Below, piece by piece: positions 8,796 to 18,466 of a stretch of 64,000 nucleotides of DNA. The position numbers and the translations under genes are program-made. Location: the NCBI GenBank assembly GCA_934096585.1, contig CAKOMG010000009.1, positions 1 through 64,000 of the forward strand. Reading direction: 5' to 3'. The stretch comes from an uncultured Bacilli bacterium. GTDB lineage: Bacteria > Bacillota_I > Bacilli_A > ML615J-28 > CAG-698. The stretch's first letter is position 1, and the number at the start of each line of letters is the position of its first letter. The notes under the pieces were generated by a model. It searched no databases. It was not told the origin of the DNA and worked only from the letters and a program-made list of their open reading frames with translations.

Positions 8796-10097
8796 TTAGC
8801 TTGCAGCTATAAGTAATAATACCATAAATATTACTACAATTGCAAGTATAAATATTAATCCTACGATTGAAGCCTTCTTTAAAATGCGATAATTATTAAT
8901 ATAATTATGTTTTTTAAAGATTATAGCCATTATTAAACCAATAATTGGTAATACAAAACCAAGTAGAGCATACCATTTATTTCCAGTATCATGGATTGGA
9001 TGATCTAAAATTTCTTGATTAATTGGTTCGTCTTCTTTTATTATTTCTTGTTCAGTTCCATCACCTATTGTAATAGATTTTATAGGTTCATTTTGTTCCC
9101 TGATTTTTTTATATGTCTCAATTTCAGATTTAGATCCATATATATAGTGATTGTGTCCAATATTTACCATCTCTGGTTTTTCAACAGAATAATCATGAAT
9201 AGAAGGATCATATGTAAATAAAATCTTATGTTTTTCAAGTTTTGGATCTGGAATTGGTATAGCCGAAATTAATGATTTAGTATAAGGATGTAGTGGATAA
9301 TTAAACAATTCATCAGAATCTGCTATTTCAACTATATCTCCTTTATAAATAACAGCTATACGATCAGATATATATCTTACTATTGATAAATCATGAGCAA
9401 TAAACAAATATGTAACTTGTCTTTCTTCTTGGAACTTTTTAAGCAAGTTTAAAACCTGTGCTCTAATGGATACATCAAGAGCAGATATTGGTTCATCAGC
9501 TACAACTAATTCTGGTTCCATAATCATAGCTCTAGCAAGACCAATTCTTTGACGTTGACCTCCACTAAATTCATGTGGATATCTTGTTAGATGCTCTGGA
9601 AGTAAACCAACTTCCTTGATCATTGTTTCTACTTTTGCAACACGTTCTGCTTCATTATTGAATAGATGGAAATTGTATAAACCTTCTGAAACAATATAAT
9701 CAACAGTTGCACGCTCATTCAATGAAGATGCTGGATCTTGGAAAACCATTTGTATATTTCTAATTACTTCGCGGTCTAGGCTATGAGGGATATTTCCTGA
9801 AATTTTAACTCCTTTATAAAGAATCTCCCCACTTGCACATGGGTTAACTCTAATAACAGCACGGCCTATTGTCGTTTTTCCACTTCCTGATTCCCCAACG
9901 AGTGAAAATGTTTCTCCTTTGTAAATATCAAAAGATGCATTTTTAACTGCTTTAACTGCATGATCACCTTTACCAAACGTTATATCAACGTTCTTTAAAG
10001 ACAATAATATTTCTCTTCCGTTTTCATCAAGTGGACCATGTTCTGGAAAATGATGAGAAGCACTAGGAGTTTTGTGTTTTTTAATTTTTTCTTCCAT
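8796..10097 (-). CDS. oppF: oligopeptide ABC transporter ATP-binding protein OppF, with C-terminal membrane tail
   Basis: A 433-aa ATPase of the peptide importer. Walker A GESGSGKTT (about 68-76), Q-loop VFQDPASSLN, signature FSGGQRQR, Walker B LVVADEP and the H-loop AHDLS are all intact, followed by the HPYTKSL peptide-transporter C-terminal segment. About 90 residues extra follow: an acidic linker and two hydrophobic helices (about 375-395 and 405-430). Ordinary OppF ends near 320 aa and is soluble, so this copy is predicted to anchor itself in the membrane. Last gene of the opp operon, 10 nt after oppD, SD GGAGG. Confidence 0.9.
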   Translation of the reverse strand: MEEKIKKHKTPSASHHFPEHGPLDENGREILLSLKNVDITFGKGDHAVKAVKNASFDIYKGETFSLVGESGSGKTTIGRAVIRVNPCASGEILYKGVKISGNIPHSLDREVIRNIQMVFQDPASSLNERATVDYIVSEGLYNFHLFNNEAERVAKVETMIKEVGLLPEHLTRYPHEFSGGQRQRIGLARAMIMEPELVVADEPISALDVSIRAQVLNLLKKFQEERQVTYLFIAHDLSIVRYISDRIAVIYKGDIVEIADSDELFNYPLHPYTKSLISAIPIPDPKLEKHKILFTYDPSIHDYSVEKPEMVNIGHNHYIYGSKSEIETYKKIREQNEPIKSITIGDGTEQEIIKEDEPINQEILDHPIHDTGNKWYALLGFVLPIIGLIMAIIFKKHNYINNYRILKKASIVGLIFILAIVVIFMVLLLIAAS

Positions 10098-10107
10098 AAA
10101 ATACCTC

Positions 10108-11856
10108 CTAAATATTAAATGCCTTCATTAGTTTTTCATGAATATCTTGAATAGTTTCAGGTTTTTCAACTTTCGGTGAACGTGGATCAAGTAACCATGT
10201 TTTAGCATAATGCGTATCTGTAACTTTGAACACTGGCGAATCCATTAATGTATCTATTTTTAAACAATATGGATTACGCGGTGCAAATGGGTCCCCTATA
10301 ATCTTATTATAAAGTGATGGTGGTGTTCCTGTTATTGAATATAACTTTTGATTTTTTGATGCAAGTTGTGGAAGAGATGAAAGTAAAGCCCATGTATATG
10401 GATGACGAGGGTCATAAAATACTTCTTCTACAGTTCCAACTTCTACTATTTGACCTGCATAAATAACTGCAACACGTTCAGCAATATTTGCAACAACGCC
10501 TAAGTCATGAGTAATAAATACAATTGTGTAATTAAATTCTTTTTGTAAATCTTTAATAAGTTTTAAAATTTGTGCTTGAATAGTAACATCAAGTGCTGTA
10601 GTTGGTTCATCACAAACTAAAATTTTAGGTTGGCATGATAAAGCAATTGCAATAACTATTCTTTGTCTCATTCCTCCAGAATATTGGAATGGATAATCAT
10701 CATATCTATTTTCCGCATTTGGAATGCCTACTTTTTGCATTAGTTCAATCGCTCTTGCTCTTGCTTCAACTTCAGAGCATTTTTGATGTTTCATAATAAT
10801 TGAAGAAATTTGTTTACCGATTGTAATAATAGGGTTTAAAGAAGACATAGGATCTTGAAATACTGTAGCAACTTTTGTACCACGAATTTGTTGCCAATCT
10901 TTTGTGTACTTAATCTTTGCAAGATTTAGTACACATGTTCCATGTAATGTTGTTTCATTTTCATCCAAATACTTAACTCTAAATACAACTGTATCAAATA
11001 CTTTATTTCTTGTTTCTTCATCATTTAAATCTGTATTAAAACGCATGGCTTGTTTAAATGCCCTAATTAGTTTATTAACTAAACTCATTCTTTTTAGAAG
11101 TTCATATCTACCAACTGATAAATATATTTCTTTAGCAATAATCAAATTTCTTTGCTTTGTTTCTTCACTAATTTCTTGATCAATTGCTTTGGCATATTCT
11201 TCTTTTAAAGCATCCATTCTCTTTTTGTAATCTTCTAAGTATTCCACATTTTTTAATATTTTTTTACGATGGTTCTTAATTAATTCTTTTTTCTTTTCTT
11301 CAAGTTCTTTAATTTTTTGAGCATATTCTTTAATTAAGACTGAAGACTTTAAAATTTTATCTTTTTCATGTTTTGGATCAAATGTTTGTTTTAAATTGAA
11401 TTCTTCAGTTTTTTGATAATTTAAATCCTTAATTTGTTCTTCAAATTGATCAAACTCTTCACTTGATAAAGTCATTTTCATTTCTTTTTCTTTTTTAAGT
11501 TCTAATATTTGTTTATAAATATCTGATCCAAATTCCAACTTTGAAAAATCATTTAATTTATTCCATGTATTATCAACTATTTTTTTTGCAACTTTAGAAT
11601 ATGAAACAACTGTATCAGATAATTCTTCATCATTATATATGATATCTCCACTGCTAATATATCCATTTTCATCAAGCATTCCCGCAAATGTTTTAACAAA
11701 TACACTTTTACCACTACCAGATTCACCAACAATAGCAATTGATTCATTTTCAAAGATATCTAACGATACGCCTCTAATAGCAGTTAGAATTCTACCTCTT
11801 ACTCTAAATTGAACATGCAAATCTTTAATTGATAATAATACTTTTCTATCTTCCAT
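10108..11856 (-). CDS. oppD: oligopeptide ABC transporter ATP-binding protein OppD with large insertion
   Basis: A 582-aa ATPase. Walker A GESGSGKS is at 44-51, the Q-loop TVFQDPMSSLNP only at 331-342, the signature YSGGMRQR at 392-399, and Walker B ILVCDEPTTALD at 412-423. Normal OppD is about 330-350 aa. The extra length is a roughly 230-residue Lys/Glu-rich, probably coiled-coil segment (about 82-315) placed between Walker A and the Q-loop. All catalytic motifs are intact, so the ATPase should work. The C-terminal peptide-transporter zone (PFAPRNPYC) is present, but only one Cys of the usual four-Cys pattern is seen. Confidence 0.9.
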   Translation of the reverse strand: MEDRKVLLSIKDLHVQFRVRGRILTAIRGVSLDIFENESIAIVGESGSGKSVFVKTFAGMLDENGYISSGDIIYNDEELSDTVVSYSKVAKKIVDNTWNKLNDFSKLEFGSDIYKQILELKKEKEMKMTLSSEEFDQFEEQIKDLNYQKTEEFNLKQTFDPKHEKDKILKSSVLIKEYAQKIKELEEKKKELIKNHRKKILKNVEYLEDYKKRMDALKEEYAKAIDQEISEETKQRNLIIAKEIYLSVGRYELLKRMSLVNKLIRAFKQAMRFNTDLNDEETRNKVFDTVVFRVKYLDENETTLHGTCVLNLAKIKYTKDWQQIRGTKVATVFQDPMSSLNPIITIGKQISSIIMKHQKCSEVEARARAIELMQKVGIPNAENRYDDYPFQYSGGMRQRIVIAIALSCQPKILVCDEPTTALDVTIQAQILKLIKDLQKEFNYTIVFITHDLGVVANIAERVAVIYAGQIVEVGTVEEVFYDPRHPYTWALLSSLPQLASKNQKLYSITGTPPSLYNKIIGDPFAPRNPYCLKIDTLMDSPVFKVTDTHYAKTWLLDPRSPKVEKPETIQDIHEKLMKAFNI

Positions 11857-11865
11857 GTTCCACCT

Positions 11866-12843
11866 CTACATATGTGTTCTTGGATCACTAGCATCACCTA
11901 GGTTTTGTCCAACAACATATAATACTACTGTAATAATTGATGATATAGCAACAGGACTCCAGAATTCAAATCCCCATCCTGGTGTAAGCATTGCCGATTG
12001 TGCTTCACTAATCATTTTACCTAAAGAAGCATCAGCTAATCCCATTCCAATATAAGACAAGAATACCTCAGAAGAAATATATGATGGTATTTCTGTTGCC
12101 AGTAATGTAACAATAATTGATGTTAAGAATGGTAAAATATTTTTCATTGTAAGTCTAAATATTGGTGTACCTAAGCATCTAGAAGCAAGGTTGTATTCAC
12201 GATCACGAATAATTATAACTTGAGTTCTAATGAAATATGCAATACCTAACCAGCCAGTAATTGTTAATGCAAATACCATTGTCCAAAAACTTGCGGAAAA
12301 GATTAATACTAAAACTGAAATTAATAAAATATAAGGTACATTTCCAATTGTGTTATATATTTCTTGCATAACTATATCAACTTTTTTAGAAAATCCCCAT
12401 ATAGCTCCAACAATGACACCAACAGTCATATTTATTAATCCGCATATTAAAGCCAGTGTCACTGAAATACGTGATCCAAACCATACGGCATCAAATGTTG
12501 ATTCACCCTTAGCGCCTGTTCCTAAAATCCATTTGATACTAAAACCAAATTTTGATATTGCATCCCCAGGTCCTAAATGTTTTGATCCTTCTACTAATAA
12601 ATTTTCCATTGCATCATATTTAAATACTGTTGGGTACACATAAGTAAACAATAAAATTATTCCTAATAAACTCAATATTATAATATTGATTTTCTTTTTA
12701 AAAAAAACTCTAAAAACTGATTTCCAATATGAATAACGAGGTGCAGTAATTTTTTCAGCATTGATTAAATTGATATCATATCTAGAAAAAAGTTCTTCAT
12801 TAGACATATTAAATTCAGATAAATCAACTAATTTTTCTTCCAT
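11866..12843 (-). CDS. oppC: oligopeptide ABC transporter permease OppC
   Basis: A 325-aa inner-membrane permease. A cytoplasmic N-terminus of about 50 residues is followed by the first helix (about 53-72), an external loop, and five further helices. The EAA-type loop that contacts the ATPases is seen as ASRCLGTPIFRLTMKNILPFL (about 220-240). Length is near the family norm. It pairs with OppB to form the peptide channel. SD GGAAGG lies inside the 3' end of oppB, with 2 nt between the genes. Confidence 0.93.
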   Translation of the reverse strand: MEEKLVDLSEFNMSNEELFSRYDINLINAEKITAPRYSYWKSVFRVFFKKKINIIILSLLGIILLFTYVYPTVFKYDAMENLLVEGSKHLGPGDAISKFGFSIKWILGTGAKGESTFDAVWFGSRISVTLALICGLINMTVGVIVGAIWGFSKKVDIVMQEIYNTIGNVPYILLISVLVLIFSASFWTMVFALTITGWLGIAYFIRTQVIIIRDREYNLASRCLGTPIFRLTMKNILPFLTSIIVTLLATEIPSYISSEVFLSYIGMGLADASLGKMISEAQSAMLTPGWGFEFWSPVAISSIITVVLYVVGQNLGDASDPRTHM

Positions 12844-12845
12844 AA

Positions 12846-14462
12846 TTACCTTCCTTTCGATGAGAATGAAATTCTAGGATCAACCATAGCCATTAAAATA
12901 TCACCAAGTATAATTGATACAACTGATAAAATAGCATAGAACAATGTAACTCCTACAATTACTCCATTATCATAATAACTGATTGCTTTTGTTAAAACAT
13001 TACCAACACCAGGAACTACATATACACTTTCTGTAATGATAGCTCCAGTTAGTGAGAAAATGATGCTTCCAGGAATTCCATGAATAAGTGGAATAGCCGC
13101 ATTTTTAAATATATGTTTAGTGAAAATTTCCGATTCAGATAGTCCACCTGAACGAGCAAATTTTACATAATCAGAATTCATTTGATCAATCATATATCTT
13201 CTTAACCATTTCATTAAACTTGCAATTGATGGAAGTGCTAACGAAACAATTGGTAAGATATATTGTTTCCATTGATTTGATTTTATAGTAGCCGTTGTTT
13301 CAAATGTTGTAGGCAAATTAAACGCTCTGCTACCAATTGCTTTAAACATAAAAATATAAGCAAGAGATGGTACAGCTATAATAAATACTATATATATTGT
13401 ACCTAATTTATCAGCAAATTTATCTTTCTTTCTTGCCATTAAAATTCCTAGTGGAACCCCTAATAAATATGCCATTATAACAGATAAAATGCCAATTATA
13501 AATGAATATCCCATTCTTGATTTACCTTGTTTATATGAAGAACAATTTGTATAATCATCAAGAAATTTTGTTTGTAACTCTTGACTTGTAGCAAGAGAAC
13601 CAGGAATATAAGTTGCCGAATGTAAATCATCAGACCCTGTTAATTGTAGACCAGTTGGATAAGTAATTAAAGTAGATATATTAGCTCCTTGTGTTTTGGT
13701 CATAGTACTAAAAATATCCTGACCACGGTTAACTGAGTATGAAGTTCCCAAATTGATAGTAACTAAATTTTGATGAATAAATGGAAATTTATTATCGAAA
13801 TATAATAAATATTTATGTTTAGTACCATTACCTATGATTGCTGGAGAAAACTTTTTTCCTCCATAAACAGGGTCATGTAATGTGAATTTTATACCCGTAT
13901 TTTCAATCGTAGCTGTAGATGATGGATCGCTATCAATTTGTTTTTGAGCATAATGAATATTATCAATTTGAATTAATCCGCTAAAGTATTTCCACAGACG
14001 AGTAATCAATGGTACATTTTTATATGCAAATAATTTTTCTTCTCCGCCCTTTGCATACACATTTGCTCTTTGTAATTTTGCATTTAAACGTACAATTGTG
14101 TACCCTTTTGACTCATAATATTCAGTATACTTTGCAATATATTTTTTTGCAATTTCCGTATCATTTTCAGGTTTTTTTCCGAATTTGATTGCTTCTGCAC
14201 GAGTTTCTTCATTTATTTCACCAGATTTTGCTAAACTATTAATATAATCAGCGTATGGGACATAGTCTAAATATCCATAGTTTTGCCATCTTTGATACAT
14301 GTAAACTTCTCTGGCATTATTAGCATAATTTGTAATTGTTGAATCACGTGCAAAAATAGCTTCTCTATCCATTAGAGAATAAATAAGTAACATTACAAGT
14401 GCTACAACAATTATGACTGAAACCAGTCCGTGCAATAATCTTTTTAATAAATATTTTAACAT
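12846..14462 (-). CDS. oppB: oligopeptide ABC transporter permease OppB with enlarged external loop
   Basis: A 538-aa permease. Helix 1 lies at about 10-28. The remaining helices start near residue 320 and follow the normal OppB pattern (SFIIGILSVIMAYLLGVPLGILMARKKDK, with the EAA loop at FARSGGLSESEIFTKHIFKNA). Between them lies about 290 residues of soluble, extracytoplasmic sequence. OppB of E. coli is about 306 aa, and streptococcal AmiC (about 500 aa) has a similar enlarged first loop. The loop probably contacts the OppA lipoprotein. Start ATG 14462 has AGGAGAATT upstream. Confidence 0.92.
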   Translation of the reverse strand: MLKYLLKRLLHGLVSVIIVVALVMLLIYSLMDREAIFARDSTITNYANNAREVYMYQRWQNYGYLDYVPYADYINSLAKSGEINEETRAEAIKFGKKPENDTEIAKKYIAKYTEYYESKGYTIVRLNAKLQRANVYAKGGEEKLFAYKNVPLITRLWKYFSGLIQIDNIHYAQKQIDSDPSSTATIENTGIKFTLHDPVYGGKKFSPAIIGNGTKHKYLLYFDNKFPFIHQNLVTINLGTSYSVNRGQDIFSTMTKTQGANISTLITYPTGLQLTGSDDLHSATYIPGSLATSQELQTKFLDDYTNCSSYKQGKSRMGYSFIIGILSVIMAYLLGVPLGILMARKKDKFADKLGTIYIVFIIAVPSLAYIFMFKAIGSRAFNLPTTFETTATIKSNQWKQYILPIVSLALPSIASLMKWLRRYMIDQMNSDYVKFARSGGLSESEIFTKHIFKNAAIPLIHGIPGSIIFSLTGAIITESVYVVPGVGNVLTKAISYYDNGVIVGVTLFYAILSVVSIILGDILMAMVDPRISFSSKGR

Positions 14463-14487
14463 AAAGCAATTCTCCTTTTATGAAAAG

Positions 14488-14514
14488 TAAGAGGATGAAA
14501 AAATCATCCTCTTA
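14488..14514 (-). terminator. intercistronic hairpin between oppA and oppB
   Basis: An 11-bp perfect stem (14488-14498 with 14504-14514, loop AAAAA) without a strong U tract. Its place between the binding-protein gene and the permease genes suggests a partial terminator or 3' stabiliser that keeps OppA in excess, as is common in binding-protein operons. Confidence 0.6.
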
Positions 14515-14537
14515 TTATTTGATTTTTCATTTACTTT

Positions 14538-16763
14538 CTAGTAAACACCAATACACTTAGTCATATAACCAGCATATAATGGTAACATTGTATCTAGATA
14601 AGATTGAGGATCTCCATAGTCTGGACCCCAACCAGATACATCGTAGATATCATAGTTAGCTTCATAGCCATAACTTGTTCTATAGCCAGCATATAACCAT
14701 TGAGCTTGTGTAGTACAGCTAATTAAATTAATTTTAACTTTACCACCTAATACCTTATTAACTGATTGTGCAAATGCACTTTCTCTATTTAGATATACTG
14801 ATGAACCAGTAAATGTAGGAACATCAATAACAATTGGATTAGCCACAGAAACTACTACACCTTGAGCTTCTAATTCTTTAATAGCTTTTTCTAAGAATGC
14901 AACTGCATATTCAGGTTTATACCAACCATCATATCCATCACTTGATCCAGCACCATCATCAGCTTTTGGATCATAAGCAACCATAGGCATCTTATCAGCA
15001 TCTAATTGAGCTTGAACAATAACACCATAGTTAGTTCCTTTTGCAAATTTAGTATCTACACCATTGATTTTTACTGTTACTTCTTCTTCTAATGAAACGA
15101 ATGTACCAGGAGTATAACTATTTCTTAATGAAGTTAGTTTTAATTCTTCACCAGTAGTTTGTGCATTATAAGCAGCTCTATCTAATGATAAGCATAATGC
15201 TAAACGGAAGTAAACATTGTTTAATGCTTTCTTTGCTTCTTCTTGTTGTTTTGCATTCTTTGTAGTTTTTGCAGATGTACCATCATTTACGTTTGCATAA
15301 GCAGCACGATTCATATTAATGAATGCACTGAATGTAGTTGCATCTGTTGCAGAAACATATCCGTATAATTCAAAATATGATTTATCTTGACCTGCAGGTT
15401 TTTCTAATTTTGCAGACTCTAAAGCAGCAGCATTTAATCCAGCACCAGCAAGAACATTGCTCTTAGCATCTTCATATGCTTTTTTAGCATCTGTACCATC
15501 ATTAAATTTCATTGTTAATGTTTTAATTGAGATGTTTGCTGCATTCCAATAAGTTGGATTAGCTACATATTTAATTGTACTTGATGCAGTATGTTCTTGA
15601 ACTAAATATGGTCCACAATAAGCGATATGTTCACTATCAACACCATAAGTATAAGTTTCAGCAGATGGATCAAATTGAGCTCCGAATTTACCACCTTGAG
15701 ATTGATAATAAGTTCTAGACATTGGAGCGAATACACCATATCCTAACATTGTCATAAAGTATGAAGTAGGTTTAACTAATGTATATTGAACTTCATATTT
15801 ACTAACAGCTTTAACACCAACTTGTGCGAAATCATTAACAACACCATTAATGTATTCATCAGCATTAGCAATAACGCCTTGTGTTAAATATTCAAGTCCG
15901 CCTTTGCTATCCATCATATGTTGCATACCAGCAACAAAGTCATCAGCAACAACTTCAGCAACTTCTTGGCCTTGGTAGTTAACCCACTTAACGCCTTCAC
16001 GAAGTTTAAATGTATAAACAGTTCCGTCAGCTGAAACAGTGTAAGATTCAGCTAATGCAGGTTTTAATTCATTTTCTTGATCATATTCATATAATCCATC
16101 ATAAGTATGAACTATCTTTTCACTATCTTCACTTGAAGATGTATTAAGAACGTCCCATGTTACAGGTTCTTCTGTATAAGCCATATTATATACATCAGAT
16201 AATACATAGCCTTTTCCAGTTAAGAATTCTTTAGCCCATGCATAATATGTTCCTGTTCCTTTAACAGCAGAAAATTTTGCTTTCATTTCAGCTCTATCTT
16301 CAGCAGTAATAAATTTGTCAGTAACTAAAACATTGTGTAATCTTTCCATATCGTTACCCCATAAAACAGAAGATGCTGTATAAGGTGCAACTCTTGAGAT
16401 AGCATAATTACCACCACGACTTGACAATGGTAAGAATGTACCAGATTCTAATAGCTTAGCCTCAGCTATAGCCATTAATGCTTGTCTCTTAGATACATTT
16501 GTTTCCTTTAGTGCTTCACTATAGTAAACATAAAATTGACCTAAGTTAGCATTGTATATTTCAGTAGACTCCTTTGTATACTCATCAGCATCAGCATCAG
16601 CTTTTGCTGCGCCATCTTTTCCAATAACAACATCTGGAACTTCAACTTTAGGTCCATCAGGTGTAACAGGTCCGTTAGGATTGTTTGGTTTACAGCCAAC
16701 TAATACAAAGACTGCTAAAATTACTAATAAAAACATTGTTAATTTTCTCATAGTAAATTTCAT
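14538..16763 (-). CDS. oppA: oligopeptide-binding lipoprotein OppA
   Basis: A 741-aa substrate-binding lipoprotein. The signal peptide ends in the lipobox LVGC with Cys24, so the mature protein is anchored to the outer face of the membrane. A Pro-rich linker follows, then the SBP_bac_5 fold, with AESYTVSADGTVYTFKLREGVKW (about 240-262) as its clearest landmark. It is longer than the usual 540-600 aa; about 150 residues of extra sequence precede the SBP core. First gene of the operon, strong SD AGGAGGA. It captures peptides for OppBCDF. Confidence 0.94.
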   Translation of the reverse strand: MKFTMRKLTMFLLVILAVFVLVGCKPNNPNGPVTPDGPKVEVPDVVIGKDGAAKADADADEYTKESTEIYNANLGQFYVYYSEALKETNVSKRQALMAIAEAKLLESGTFLPLSSRGGNYAISRVAPYTASSVLWGNDMERLHNVLVTDKFITAEDRAEMKAKFSAVKGTGTYYAWAKEFLTGKGYVLSDVYNMAYTEEPVTWDVLNTSSSEDSEKIVHTYDGLYEYDQENELKPALAESYTVSADGTVYTFKLREGVKWVNYQGQEVAEVVADDFVAGMQHMMDSKGGLEYLTQGVIANADEYINGVVNDFAQVGVKAVSKYEVQYTLVKPTSYFMTMLGYGVFAPMSRTYYQSQGGKFGAQFDPSAETYTYGVDSEHIAYCGPYLVQEHTASSTIKYVANPTYWNAANISIKTLTMKFNDGTDAKKAYEDAKSNVLAGAGLNAAALESAKLEKPAGQDKSYFELYGYVSATDATTFSAFINMNRAAYANVNDGTSAKTTKNAKQQEEAKKALNNVYFRLALCLSLDRAAYNAQTTGEELKLTSLRNSYTPGTFVSLEEEVTVKINGVDTKFAKGTNYGVIVQAQLDADKMPMVAYDPKADDGAGSSDGYDGWYKPEYAVAFLEKAIKELEAQGVVVSVANPIVIDVPTFTGSSVYLNRESAFAQSVNKVLGGKVKINLISCTTQAQWLYAGYRTSYGYEANYDIYDVSGWGPDYGDPQSYLDTMLPLYAGYMTKCIGVY

Positions 16764-16794
16764 ATATATATCCTCCTTTTTCTATGATAGTATT

Positions 16795-16823
16795 ATTATA
16801 TTATATTCATTATCACGTGTCAA
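16795..16823 (-). promoter_or_regulatory. sigma-A promoter of the opp operon
   Basis: Minus strand consensus TTGACA (16818-16823), 17-bp spacer, consensus TATAAT (16795-16800). Predicted start near 16788. Confidence 0.92.
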
Positions 16824-16845
16824 CTTAATTTTTTAATATTTTTAA

Positions 16846-16913
16846 TGTAAACGTTTTGTAAAACGCAAAAGTGGCGATATGTCCGCTAATGACGGACATA
16901 TCAAACGCTTACA
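16846..16913. promoter_or_regulatory. palindrome-rich operator region upstream of opp
   Basis: Three elements lie 23-90 bp upstream of the opp -35. TGTAAACGTTTTGT (16846-16859) overlaps a CGTTTT-GT-AAAACG dyad. Next is a 10-bp perfect inverted repeat with a 7-nt gap (16876-16885 with 16893-16902). The third is TGTAAGCGTTTGAT on the minus strand (16900-16913). The first and last resemble one half of a CcpA/LacI-family cre site, and a CcpA-like gene lies 1.6 kb away. The central repeat is a different sequence and suggests a second regulator. Confidence 0.5.
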
Positions 16914-16958
16914 TTTTATTTTTTGCTTTATATTAAAATTATATCTTTTTATACTAAT

Positions 16959-16990
16959 AAAAACACTAAAATTTTATTTCTAGTGTTTTT
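16959..16990 (-). terminator. terminator of tyrS
   Basis: A 10-bp perfect stem (16959-16968 with 16981-16990) with a 12-nt AT-rich loop, ending in A/T runs, about 30 nt after the tyrS stop codon. Confidence 0.7.
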
Positions 16991-17020
16991 ATTTTATCCT
17001 TATATTATAATATTATACTT

Positions 17021-18247
17021 TTAATTATGTTTTAATAAATAGTAATTCTTTTTTCCTCTTCTAATAACAGTAGTTTCTTTTCCAAATGCTTTTTCTTTTG
17101 TAATAACAAAATTTATATCTTTAACAATATCCCCATTAATTGATACAGCACCATTATTTACAAACTCTCTTGCTTCTCGTTTTGATTGGGCAGCATGTAC
17201 TAACACTAGTGCATCAACAATATTGATATTTTCATTTGTTTCTTCTTGTTTTAGACCTTTAAAACATGCTTTGATGTCATCATATGATAGTTCTTTGATA
17301 TTGCCTTTAAATAAAGCTTCACTGATTGCTACTGCGTGTTCATATTCTTCTACTCCATGTAAGTCAGTTATTACTGCTTGAGCTAAAGCTTTATGTGGAA
17401 GGCGTAGATGAGGTTCTTTTTGTAATGATTCTTCTAATGAATCAATTTCTTCTTTTGCTAAAAATGTTAATTTTTTTAAATAATCAATTACTTTACTATC
17501 TTCAGAATTTATTAAAAATTGGTATAATTCATATGAAGAAGTTTTATTCTTGTCAAGCCATATTGCCCCACCTTCACTTTTACCAAATTTGGTTCCATCA
17601 GATTTAGTAATTAAAGGCATTGTAAATCCATATGCTTCTTTTCCAATTTTTTTTCTAATTAATTCAATTCCTGCTGTAATGTTACCCCATTGGTCTTGTC
17701 CTGCAACTTGCAATGTACAATTTCTATGTTCATATAAATAATAGAAATCCATAGCTTGCATAATCATATAACTAAATTCCGTAAAAGTAATTCCCGAATC
17801 TAGTCTTCTTTTAATAATATCTTTTGCAAGCATATAACTAACATTAAAGTATTTTCCATAATCCCTTAAGAAATCAATAAAATTGATATCTTTATACCAA
17901 TCATTATTATTAACGACCTCAAATCCAAATAACTTTATGGCTTGCTCCTTTAAACAATTAAAATTATGCTCTACTTGCTCTTTTGTAATCATTGGTCTTT
18001 CAGCACTTGGTTTAGGATCGCCAATTAATCCCGTTCCTCCCCCAACTAACAATATTGGATGATGTCCTGCATTAGCAAGTCTTTTTGAAATTAAAAATGA
18101 TGAATAATGGCCTATGTGTAAGCTATCGCCAGTTGGATCAGTTCCTATATAAAATGTCATTCCACCATTATTTAATTTTTCTTTTAACTCTTCACTACTA
18201 ATATCATTTATTAATCCTCTATAAACTAAATCTTCATATAATGTCAT
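17021..18247 (-). CDS. tyrS: tyrosine--tRNA ligase
   Basis: A 408-aa class I synthetase that charges tRNA-Tyr in the cytosol. The HIGH motif is intact (SLHIGHYSS, about residue 45), as is the KMSKS equivalent KFGKS (about 225). The C-terminal S4-like RNA-binding domain (about 345-405) ends the protein. The frame is open upstream to 18322, but that part is the T-box element; ATG 18247 has AGGAG. Expression is controlled by the T-box directly upstream. Confidence 0.97.
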   Translation of the reverse strand: MTLYEDLVYRGLINDISSEELKEKLNNGGMTFYIGTDPTGDSLHIGHYSSFLISKRLANAGHHPILLVGGGTGLIGDPKPSAERPMITKEQVEHNFNCLKEQAIKLFGFEVVNNNDWYKDINFIDFLRDYGKYFNVSYMLAKDIIKRRLDSGITFTEFSYMIMQAMDFYYLYEHRNCTLQVAGQDQWGNITAGIELIRKKIGKEAYGFTMPLITKSDGTKFGKSEGGAIWLDKNKTSSYELYQFLINSEDSKVIDYLKKLTFLAKEEIDSLEESLQKEPHLRLPHKALAQAVITDLHGVEEYEHAVAISEALFKGNIKELSYDDIKACFKGLKQEETNENINIVDALVLVHAAQSKREAREFVNNGAVSINGDIVKDINFVITKEKAFGKETTVIRRGKKNYYLLKHN

Positions 18248-18261
18248 TTTCTTTTCTCCTT

Positions 18262-18462
18262 TAAAAATAATAAAAGTCCTTAAACAATAATTGTCTAAGG
18301 ACGAAATATTTCGCGGTACCACCTTAGTTCATATGTAAACCATATGCACTTTTATTAGATTGTTGAACTCTATAGTGTATTTTTATTTTATTACTTGCAT
18401 AATTTTCATCAACCATTATGTTTCTTTATTACCATAATAAAATATACTTCTCTACTTCATCG
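18262..18462 (-). promoter_or_regulatory. T-box riboswitch (tRNA-Tyr) upstream of tyrS
   Basis: Conserved T-box sequence at 18312-18326 (minus strand). Terminator hairpin 18276-18302 with U-rich tail, directly before the tyrS SD. Stem I begins just after the ccpA stop codon. A TAC followed by A (18377-18379, minus strand) sits in the expected specifier position and fits Tyr. The leader fills the whole gap to ccpA; I could not find a convincing promoter for it outside the ccpA coding region. Confidence 0.92.
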
Positions 18463-18466
18463 TTCT

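Noticed and set aside
18248..18322. Longer tyrS start
   Set aside because: Same reason: the stretch is the T-box core and terminator hairpin.
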